A stretch of DNA of 64,000 bases from Apostichopus japonicus (lineage: Eukaryota; Echinodermata; Holothuroidea; Aspidochirotida; Stichopodidae), in the NCBI RefSeq assembly GCF_037975245.1, contig NC_092562.1, positions 29,896,054 to 29,960,053 of the forward strand, written 5' to 3'. How positions within the stretch are numbered: position 1 is the first letter of the stretch; each line of letters starts with the position of its first letter. The notes under the pieces are model-generated. The model made no database searches. It saw only the letters and a program-made list of their open reading frames with translations, and was not told the origin of the DNA. Both the position numbers and the translations under genes were made by a program. Positions 27,160 to 39,237 of this stretch are shown here, piece by piece.

Positions 27160-30100
27160 TTGAAATATGTTTGATATATATTTGATATATTGATATATAT
27201 TTGATTGTTATCATATCGTCTATAGTCGCACATGCACTGATGAAGGCAAACCTAGTGAACATCTTCTGGTAATGACCAGTGCTCGAATAGGTCACACGTA
27301 CCTTATAAAAACTGTATGGTCAGTTGTAGCAGGGAACCGTTCCTTATGTTTTGTATTCATGAATCCCTGTATGCTGCAGGAGTGTCACAAACTGGCAGTT
27401 TTGCAAGCGCACATGTTAATGCAGCCCCACTGCAGCTGACATATCTTAATCCTGCTATCTTGAGCAGTCTATCGCACATGTAAACTGCCCGAGTGTCCAA
27501 TATTATTGACGTAACAATGGCTGGTAGTGTCAGTTTACGTTCAGTTACACAGCCTGAGAGTTATAGGTGGTAATTATGGTGTGAGGAATATCATGTAATG
27601 TGTTTAGATATCTTTAACAAGCCTCATTTGTTTTAAAGCAACATCTTACCGCCATTATTTACTGTATTGTCAAGAGAACATGTTTTTAACTGCTATTATT
27701 ACATTATACCAGGCAATGGACACCAGAGGATGTCATATGATATTCAGTTATACAATTTTACTGGATAATTCGGTCATGGAGGTCTCGGTCTCGAACTAAG
27801 GTCTTGGCTATAACACTGCAAAAATGTGACTTTCCAACAACTGGTTTAATCAATATATTTCAATAGTTTGACTATTTCATTCCATGAGTTGGTGACACAA
27901 GAGACATTAAGAGCTGACACATGAGGCTCAAATCCATGCTTCATGTATTTTTTTTAATCAAAATTGGTAAAGACATTTCAAGCCTGTAACTACCTTACGC
28001 AGCTCAGAGTTGCAGTGAAGTATAATACACCTGGTAGAACAGAAATGTTACAGAAGCCAATTACATGTTCATTACAAATTGGTTTGGACAAAATATGTAA
28101 GGGGAGTTATCATTTCAATAGTTATTTAATACTTTTGGCAGATGATGTTTAAATTCCATATTATTTTCCAATAGGCATATGTAGCAGGTTATGCCTAGCC
28201 TAAGTTAGAAAAAGTTGCTGTTTGATACACTACTAGTACTTGGGTGGCCATTAGGGTGGCATTAGGTCAGAAAACCCAACATTTCAAGGAATAGTCCTCC
28301 ATGACCCCCCACCATCCTGGCATTAAATGATTTCAAGCAAAACTTAAATATCGACATTGTACATTATTTGTTATGAAATCTCACACCTATACAATGTTAA
28401 ACCACTGTGACCACATGTGACTGCACTGGCTTTCCTATGAGAATGTAAATATGCATTTAATACACACTGTGCATAAAACAAATGCAATTTAATTTATTAA
28501 AGTTAACACAATTTTTCTTTTCAGAATATATTATTTTTGTCAAACTTCTCAAAAATGATTCTTTCTGAAGAATCTGGGTAGCGTGTCTAATTTTGAACCA
28601 AAAAGGAACAAGAGCTTCAATTTTATAAAACGATAATTACCTAATATTTCAGAGTGTAAGATAGGAATCTATATGTAGTTTTTATGAGGTACTGGTTATT
28701 TATCCATATTTTAAAATGGGAAATGACGATGATCATTGTGATCTTTTCGTCTTTACCTCCAGCTTCAGTACAGACCAATTGAGAAATTGTATGATCAGCA
28801 GTTCGTTGTCCCTGGATTTGGTCCTCAAGTAGAAATTGCAAATAATGGATCAAATAATGTACATCAGCTCACAGACCTGGAGCCCTCTACTCTTTATGAG
28901 ATTGAGCTAAATGCCCAAACATCTGCTGGGCAAAAAGAAGTTGTCAGTACAACAGAGAGGACAAACTTGTTCACAGGTAATCTTCATGGTCCTCAGCCAT
29001 ATATTTAATGATCAATTCTAGCTGTTTATCTGCAAGGGGATAAGGTCAGTTTAACGAAGAGGTCAAAATCGTTCACAGTTAATCTTCATTGTCTCCAATC
29101 ATGATGATGGCTTTCAAAAAGGAATCTCTATGATACCAAAAGTTCATTCTATTGGATCGAAGTTACTAGACCTGTTTAGTAGTTAATTTGATTTCTTCTG
29201 TCGTTAATGGTTCTTCTTTGTTTGTGATGTGCTGGTTACCAACAAAGAAAACACAGATCCCTGTGTTTGTACAAAAGGAGGGATGGTGGTAATCGTGAAT
29301 GCAGAGATTGCTGGAAATAAGGTCATGATGGGGGCGTTAAGGATAACTACCCCAAGACAACAGAGGAAAACAGCTTTATAGTATCCATTGATTCATAACA
29401 GTTACTGGGCTTTGCATTCTCAGTTGTGAATGTTGAACGATATCTTCGCTTCTGCCATCTGGTCAAAATTATCTATTCTAATTGTCTACAGGTTTGGAAC
29501 CACCAACTGTACCATCAGAGATCATTCAAGATGGCACCACTGCCACCCTGATTCTGCCCACTCTCAATCAAAAATATGCTTCGTAAGTCACTTTTTCTTG
29601 GATAAAATGGATGTAGATGGCTGGCTTGTTGATGTTTCCTCTAAATTTGTAATCTCTTATAAGACAATGATTTTCCCAATTGGCAGTCATTGATACCTCA
29701 GATGTTCAAATTGTCACAATTTTAGTGATGACCAAGCCTCAATGGCATCTGTTTTGGCATTTTTTTCTTTTTCTAGCTTGAGAAGTCTGCTTGGATGCCT
29801 GTTTACTGTCCGCTTTAAGTAAACATTGAATACAATGCTTAGTTCAATGGTTGGGGTGGTGTAAAAATAATGCCTTACCACATAAACCCCCCCAAAAATG
29901 GATCTTATAAGTAATGGTCAAGACTGATGTAAGTTTAATATCACCAATCCAACCAGAAGTTTTCTGCACCGGAAGAAAGAAATGAACAGTTTTTAAATAA
30001 GCTAAGTTAATTTTCCCACTTGCAGGTATAATACTTTCTTCTAATATCTCTAATGTCTAACAATAGAACATACTACATCAGAGTTCAGTTAAAGTCATTG

Positions 30101-33100
30101 ACCAGACAGCAGCGAGATGTGGATGGATTTAGATCGTTCCATCAAAATCCTGACCAATACATAGCAGCTGAAGTAGAAAAGAGAGATGAGGATCAGATGT
30201 TTACTGTCGGTGATGGGGAGATGTACGGGATGTACCTGAATGCGCCTCTTAGAGAAGGAGAAAGTTATGATATATTAATAGGAACAGGAAGTCAAGCTGG
30301 AGAGGTAGGCCTTTAAAGTGATTGGGTGGGCTGTATAAAGATATGGTTAATCAGTAGTAATTAAAAGTGGTAGAACATAATGGCTGCAAAAAGGGATCAA
30401 AATAAAGAGATCTGAAAAATATAAAAGGAGCCCACTCGATCCCGCGTAAGCTGAATGACGGCGTGCCACAAGGCTCCGTACTGGGACAATCCATTTTCGC
30501 CATGTATGTTGCTCCACTTGGGGACATCGTCTCCGCTCATGGTATAGATTATATGTTTTACGCCGACGATACCCAACTGTATCTTACCTTAAGTCCTGGT
30601 AACCGTGAAATTTCGATATCTCGTCTGGAATCCTGCATACGTGACATTAAGTCCTGGAGCATACAGAACAAATAAATGTTCAATGACTCTAAAACAGAGG
30701 TCCTGCATATCTCTTCGAAATTCCTGAAGTGCCCAACATCACCTAAAATTGCAGTTGATGATTCATTCGTTGACACTGTATTGAAAGCTAAGAGCCTCGG
30801 AGTCATCGTTGATTGTAACCTCAACATGAAACATCATGTGAAGAACACCGCCTCCGCAGCTTCATTCGCATTATACAAGATCGGACAACTCGCCAAATAC
30901 CTCGACCACAAATCTACCGAACGACTCGTCCACGCATTCATTACGTCCCGCTTGGACTACTGCAACAGCCTCCTGTACTGCATTCCATCCACTGAACTTT
31001 CCAAACTTCAGCTCATTCAGAACTCGGCCGCCCGTCTTGTCACACTTTCCAAGAAGCACGACCATATTACTCCAATCCTCCGTGATCTGCACTGGCTGTC
31101 CCTCCATCTTCGCATTCGTTACAACGTTGCCCCTCTTGCCTTCAAAGCTATTCACGGAATGGCCCCTAGTTATCTGACGGACCTCGTCGCTTCCTACTCA
31201 CCACAACGTCGTCTCCGCTCGTCGTCCGAAAGCCTTCTATGTCGTCCTCGCAGGTGCAACACAAGATTCTACGGAGACAGATGTTTCAGCGCTGTAGCTC
31301 CCGAAGTCTGGAACAATTTGCCTTGGGACCTTCGTAAAGCACCTCATCTTAACCGTTTTAAGAAAGATTTGAAAACTTACCTTTTTAGCTGTTTTTAACT
31401 GTCACAGTATTTGCTTCTTTTTATATGGTTACTGGTTTGCTTTTTAGCCTGATTTATTTTTTGTAGGTTACTGTAGTCTTATTCTCTTGCTGTTTTATCT
31501 GTATATTGTATTTCGTATCTTTTTGAGTTTGCATCTTTTGGTTTCTTAGCCTGGTTTATCTGTTTATGACTTTCTTTTTACTGTACAGCGCTTCGAGATT
31601 TTTGGGAGGCGCTATATAAGTAGTATTTATTATTATTATTATTATTAATGGTTTAAGGCTGGAAGAGAGGTCTTGATACGTGCTTATGATGTGATTCTCA
31701 TTTTTATACTTTTACTTTCACAGGATGTTGTAGTTGTGTGGAGTGATCCAATTCCTGTAGTTGCACTGATTCCTCAAGGTAAATATGTAATACAAGTTTC
31801 TCATTGCTCACAGTATCTTTCTTGCAAGTAAGGTTCATGCTAATTGTTGCAATAGTTTGCAAAAAATTTGGAAACAGTATTTTTTTTTCAAACACAGGCA
31901 TGAGATCATGTTGTGTCATAAAACCATATATCTGCTAATGCTGCCTCGTAAGGATATCTCATACTTTAGTTACGCCTGTCATAGATGTGAAAGTATCCGA
32001 CATGATGAAACACTATTTTTTTTATTTATGGTGCCAGCTTTCTTACAGCCTGGATGTTTCTCTGTGTGAGAAGTCCTTCCAAATCTTACTGAATCCACCT
32101 TAAAGATTCTCAGATCTTAATAAAATGAATATTCAAACTTGGAAGGTGTGATTCATGAGCTTTCTATCAGTGGGTCAAAAAGATATTGTATAATAGGGGA
32201 CAGCATTTGCGTGAAAAGTCAAGCTGCTACATAAATCCATAGCAATTTCCTTGCTACAGATCTTGTATGGCTGTGACAGCCTATATCAGTAACATATAGG
32301 AATGGATTAGACTATTTTTCAAAATGAGTTTTAGCTATTGATCGGTACTATTCATCCTGACTGGTTCCCATTAACCTTTTGAATATCTCAGTGGAGATTT
32401 TATTATATTTGTTTGTGCATGACATCATCATATGTATGCTGTTGTTATGTTGCATACAGGAATTGGCTGGTAAAAAAGTCAAAGCTTGACAGATCTCCTG
32501 TTTCTGAAATTCAACATTAGTCTGCAAGTATTTTTGCAAATGACTCACAGTATATTAAATGAAGCTTTCTACAATGAAACCACTGGTGCCTTGCACTCAG
32601 TTGTGCCAATCGTGTTACAACTGATGTGACCTCTCATGTTTCACCTTAGTTATTTGCTATGAAAATATAATCCTTGTGAGCAATTCCTGGGTCCAGTAAT
32701 TCATCCAGGTTTGGAGGGTTGATAGCTTTTGACCAGGTAGCTCAGAATGGGAGTTTTCATCATGAAACTCTGCCTGTTAATTCATATTATGTCGTCAATG
32801 TAGGAAACAAAATGTTTAACATTTCCCCTGTAGGTATGCCATTGGTGATTATCAAAATCATTCCGGTAGTCGTGGTAATCTTTCTGGTTGTCCTTGTAAC
32901 TTTCGGAGTAATAATATACCGGAGGAGGTGAGTCCTTATCTCGTAAATTTGATGTTTCAGAGTATTAATTGCAGCATTTAGTGTTGCATTTCTGTGCAGT
33001 TCATTTCTATTGGAACATCCCTTCATAAAAATTAAAAGTATTTGGCAGAATATGGTCCAAATGTATCAAAACCAGGAGATAACATGGTAATAAGGATAAC

Positions 33101-36100
33101 TTCATATGCCAAGGTTTCATTATATGCAATAATTAAGGTCTTTGTCTAAGTTTCATACATCAATATCATTGCACTTTGATTTTCTGGTTTCGGTCTTTCC
33201 TGTTTTCAAAGTACTAGGTTAGATTGATACCTAAATTCTGGTTTGTATTTGTCTGATATATTTGTTTTTTGATATAAATCATTAAACACATCAGTCAGCT
33301 AACCATCAGCGCTTTCAAGTTTGCTTCTTACTTCTAGTTTTAATAATAAGAACCATGTGGTAAGCTTCTTGGAAACAACCAAAATGTAGGAAGATTTACA
33401 AATTAAATGTTTATAAAACAACACCTTACCTGCACCAATTAACACTGATATATCAGTTTGCTTGGTTTATTGTAAAAACAAAGTTGATGCCACAATAATT
33501 TTGATCAGTGGTTTCCAAAGCAACTTGTAACACTAAGGTCAAACAGATAATGTCATGGAAGTAATCAAAAGATAAAAACATTTAGCAACCTGTGAATGCA
33601 AATAATAACAGAAGAAAGAAGAAGTGTGATGCTTTGATAACATAACATTTTTACAGATCTTCTTCCAAGAGGCCAGAAGGAGAACACCATCCAAGACTAC
33701 CAGGTGAGTAAGATTGAGACATAAACTCTTTCATCTATAACTAAAGAACAAAGTATGAGCAGTTACTCCTCCTAGCCTATATTTTAAATGACTGTAAAAG
33801 TGGGCTGTGGCATCGGATTATTTTGACTACGCCTATATTCACCCGTAAGTGAGTACCCATATGTCAATCTGAGTAAGAGATAACCATGGTTACGATCATT
33901 TGGCTGCTTCCATTATCAAGCTAACAACTATGAATTTTGTGTCCCAAAAATTGAATGTAACCTTTACCATTTCATATAAAGTCTTTTAAAATTGACACAG
34001 CTTAGATCCAATTTTGTTGGAATAAAGAAACACTAATGTTTTCAGGCAAAAATCAGTATCTTTCCCCTTTCAGAATATTGGGACAATTTTAATGCAAATT
34101 AATCTTTGATGGGAAATAGTAGGTGCTTTAACACTAGACCGGAAGCCGATCTGCTGATCTAATCAGCAGGTCGCATAACAAGTAAACTATAACATGCCTT
34201 TATCCAGGCACATTTACACGTAGCTCATACTCTGACCCCCTGCACATAGCGAATGCTTATTGCTGAGTGTCTTCCAGACGTATTGCGAAAGAATAAGACT
34301 TTTCTATGATGAATGAATGTAAACAAAAGCACATATTTAGGTTGAGTTATCATAATACAGACTTTCGTGTTGTATACAACTGAATCAGCACATTACATGT
34401 ACTGTACTTACCGACAGAAAGACAGCAGGGCTAAGCCTAAGCATTCTACATCTCGACTCTAACATTAAGATGGAGTTTTTTAGACTTGAAACGTTGATAT
34501 TAATCTAAAGTGTCAACCCTTCTACTTTCCAACATTCCAGTCAATGGAGTTATTCCTACCTCCTTTAAGTCTTCTAGAAACATATGTGAACCACGACACT
34601 GTCAGACAAAGACTTGAATTGCAAACAGTTGTACTTGCAAGAATAAAAAAATTTAGACGGAAAATTATAGCAGTCTTTTGGTTATTGAAGATTTGATGCA
34701 ATACAAGCTTGATCTCGTGCACGTGGTCTGAACCTGAGCAGGAGATCAGATACGGATCTAGTTTAAAATCACCCTCCCAGGAAAAAATTTATCTCAAATT
34801 TACCGCGGTAACATACCACACTTTTACCCCGGTAAAACCGGGGTAAAAACGCGGTAAATTTGTTGTACATTACCGCGGTGTTTTGGCCCTATGGACGCGG
34901 TAAACCGCGGTTTACCGCAGTAAATTACCACAAATTTACCATGGTTTTACCTCACTTTTACCCCAATTTACCACGGTGTTACCATACTTTTACCGCGCTT
35001 TTACTACGCTTTTACCCCAAATTTACCAGTTTTACCGTTCTTTTACCCCAATTTTACCGTATATTTACCACGCTTTCACCACAGTTTACCGTTCTTTTAC
35101 CCCAATTTTACCGTAGATTTACCACGCTTTTACCTTAGTTTTACCTCAATTTACCATACTTTTACCACGCCCTTACCACATTTTACCCCAATTTTACCGT
35201 AGATTTACTACGCTTTTACCTTAGTTTTACCTCAGTTTACCATGATTTTACACTAATTGCAGGACAGTTTTACCTTACATTGCATATATGTTCTACTGTG
35301 GTACAATTATGGTAAATTTACCATAGTATAATTGCACCGTATAGTTTTACCCTATTTTTACTGTGGTTAATCAAGGCACAATTGTAGGAATTTCACATAT
35401 GTAGTTTATGTACCATATAAACTTACCCTACTTTTGCTACAGTAATATCATGGTAAGACTATGGTAAATTTACCGTAGTAAATGTACCACACTTTTACCC
35501 TACTTTTACCGCGGTAATACCATGGTAAAACTGTCGTTAATTTACCGTAGTAAATGTACCGCACTTTTACCCTACTTATACCGCGGTTATATCATGGTAA
35601 AACTGCGGTATATTTACCGCAGTAAATGAACCACACTTTTATCCTACTTTTACCGCGGTAATACCATGGTAAAATTGTGGTAAATTTACCGTAGTAAATG
35701 TACCACACTTTTACCGCGGTAATACCATGGTAAAACTGCGGTAAATTTACCGTAGTAAATGTACCACACTTTTACCCGACTTATACCGCGGTATAAGTAG
35801 GGTAAAACTGCGGTAAATTTACCGCGGTAAATGTACCGCACTTTTACCCTACTTATACCGCGGTAATATCATGGTAAAACTGCGGTAAATTTACCGCGGT
35901 AAATGTACCGCACTTTTACCGCGGTAATACCATGGTAAAACTGCGGTAAATGTACCGCAGTTGATTTTACCACAATTTTACCACAAATTTACCCTATTTA
36001 CCACACATTTACCATAGTTTACCGCGGTAAAATTAGGGTACATTTTTTGCTGGGCGGTGTTAGGGTATGATAGTTGAAAGAGATCCCCCTGCAATCAGGA

Positions 36101-39100
36101 GCTCGCGAAGAAGCCTCATTGCCTTATCAAAGCCGCAAGTTGATAAAAGTCAGTCTCTTAAATTCATTTTAATGTCCATGATTATGAACTGTCAATTGTC
36201 AACAACTCTGTAACTGGACGACATACATTAATCTTGGAATGGCTCAAACGGGGGACCTTATGGAAGGCACTGGCGTTCACCACAGAGCTGACACTCATGT
36301 AAATCATAATCATAACAAGTAACAAAAACAAGTCTATATGCAGCTTAAGATATCTCAATAGGGGAAGGACCTCTCCTGCTGTCTTAAAAAAAAAAACTGG
36401 TTTCCTAGCATTTCCTTGTTTTGTCTTTCTTTCTATATTTTCCTTCATTGTATTTACCATCTCCCAAGTTTGCCGTTCATCTTTATTGTAAAACCTCAAT
36501 AGTTAAAAAGGAATTGTATATTAAATATGTAAAAATCTGATGAATTTATACTAGATATATTGCAGTATCATGATTAGAAATTGTTTTAGAATGCTTTTTT
36601 ATGTTGGCTACACTAAATACTAAAATTATTTACTTTCAAGTACCAATTTTTCTGTACTTGCTTCATAATGTTGTGACCTTCTATGAATATTCAGTATTGA
36701 AATAAATCAATGACATTCTCATGAAGTGTAATATGCTAGTTAAAACTTCTTGGCATATTTGTATCTCAACCATCATTTTCAAGAAGAAATTGTTTGTATA
36801 TGGCTGGATACAAGCCTAAGTTTATGGAACATAAACTTGCTTTGTCATTGATGATTTCTTCAAATTCCTTCCTGTTCAACATGCTCTTTTATTTGATCTT
36901 AAATTCCTTTTTTGTTTCTTTCACAATTTCATGGTTTTCAATTTCAAGAAGAAATTGTTGGTATATGGCTGGATACAAGCCTCAGTTTATGGAACATAAA
37001 CTTGCTTTGTCATAGATGATTTTTTCAAATTCCTTCCTGTTCAACATGCTCTTTTATTTGATCTTAAAGTCTTCTTTTTTCTTTCACAATTTCATGGATT
37101 TCTTTTGAATAGCTTAAAATTTCAAAGATGTTAGATGCTGATGTGTTTTTGTAATGTTTTGTCTCAGTGACTAACCCAGGATATGCTGAAGATGATGAAT
37201 CTGCTAGGAGCAAACCAGAGTTGAATGAATATGCAGTTATTGATGACAAGTTGATCAGGATAGCAGATTTGGCTACGTATGTAAAACAGAAAAAAGAAAA
37301 CAGAACAGATAATTTCTTTACTGAATTTGAGGTACAGTATACCATGTTTTCAAGAATTCCCTTCAAGACTTTAGACAAAATTCAGTCATACTCATGGGCT
37401 TGGTTCTGTCTCACACTCACACTGGCTCTCCTGCACTGTGAATATACTGAGGAGACCTTTGTGATATTAAAGACATTTGAATTAATATTTTTCTAATAAA
37501 AATAGATATGTTCACTTTGGAATATTATTTTAATATTACAGTATTATTGTGCTGTTGTATAATCATCATTCCAGGCTATGCTATTTTAAGGCACTTCTTT
37601 TATCACGTATGGTTTAACTTATACATGTTGAGAAAGTCTCCTACATTTCCAAACAAAAGCTTATGAAACCTTACATATTAATGGTGCATTATTTTTTCCG
37701 CAGTAACACTACAACAACGCTGCATTTAATGTTACAGTAATAATTCTGCAACCCTTCAGTAACCCCTGCAGCAGTGTTACAGAATTACTGTAATAACAAA
37801 ATACTGTTACTGCACGTAATACTTCAGTGAGGGTGCAGTAAAACTACCCTAATGTTGCAGTTACTATATAGTTACTGCAATAATTCCACAGTAATACTGC
37901 AATACTTTGCAGAAACCTGACGGTTATGTTACAGCAATACTCTAGTAACTTTACAGAAATAATACAGTAGCACTACCGTAATGTTGCAGAAATATAACAG
38001 TAATAGTACAGTAACCTTACATTTATATACTACAGCAATATTGTAGAAACTTCTCAGTAGTACTACAGTAATGCTTCATAAAAATGAGAGTAATGGTGCT
38101 TTTAATAATACTAGAGTAATGCAACTGTTATACTACATTAACATTTACATTGCATTAATGTTGCAGTGTATACTACAGTGATGTTGCAGTCATTAATAAT
38201 ACAGTAATGCTACAACGTACAACACTGCAATAATGCTTCACTCATGTGCTGGTATATGATGTTCGTAGTGCTAGACTTCTTTGTCAGCCATGGTAGTTGT
38301 TATTAGTGATATTTGCTTCCTTCAGCCGATTTGGGTTCATCTATTAGCTGAGTAAAGCTGCAGTAAAGTAATACTTCCGTAATGCTACACGAGGAACAGT
38401 AACGTTAGGCTAAAGTAGCTCTAACATATTCTAAAATAATGCTTTGTTCATGTTACAGTGAAGCTATAGTGACTACATTATACTACAGTAATACTACAGT
38501 ACTCGACAGTAATGATATATTATGAAACAGTAACGCTACAATAATGTATGCTTCATTAACGCTGCCGTTTCACTAAAGAAATGCTGCAGTAACACTACTG
38601 TATGATACAGTAATGCATGTCCCATCCTCTAGTTTGGCATATGAGATATGTTCAAATGTTTTTGTTGTGACACAAAGTTATATCTATTTCATTTTTAAGG
38701 TTAAAACTTTCAATTAATATTTTTAATACTTCTTTATTAAAAGTTTTTTTTTATTCGTAATATTTCCTTTCTTCAGATGATTTGGGTTCATTTGTTTAGT
38801 AAATTTAAATTTTCATATTCTATGAAAAAATGTTGTCTCCTTATTTTGTTAATTTCATTCACCAGACGTTACCTTCGAATAAGCTCCATCCGTGGACTGT
38901 AGCAGAAAAGCCAGAAAACAAAACAAAGAATCGCTATGGAAACATCATCCCATGTAAGACCCACAAGTTGAATAATATGGCTACTCATATTGAAATGTTG
39001 ACTGAAAGTATTAGAATATTTGAAAAGTTGATCTACACAATAACTCTCCATCTCCTGAATAATATTTGCTGTGTGTGTATTGTTTTGGTTTCTTTAATAT

Positions 39101-39105
39101 AAAAA

Positions 39106-39151
<46 letters not shown>

Positions 39152-39184
39152 CATATACATATATATATATATACATACATATAC

Positions 39185-39237
<53 letters not shown>

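Larger units (their letters stand above)
23723..28762. other. Long intron with TA microsatellites
   Basis: 5 kb intron splitting FN3 domain 2. It holds (TA)n at 24857-24906, TA/TG-rich repeats at 27072-27200 and a C-tract near 26049. No transposon protein remains were recognised. Confidence 0.55.

Noticed and set aside
26988-27295. Minus-strand open frames rich in Ile and Tyr
   Set aside because: They are translations of a TA microsatellite. The same holds for frames at 39033-39285, 57171-57522 and 24754-25023.
28641-28853. Minus-strand open frame across the FN3-2 acceptor
   Set aside because: Overlaps a well-supported plus-strand exon and shows no family motif.
30558-31155. Minus-strand open frames inside the CR1/L2-like fragment
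   Set aside because: Antisense shadows of the reverse transcriptase frame.
34860-35138. Open frame of FTTLLPQFYR-type repeats
   Set aside because: Translation of the TTTACC word repeat.
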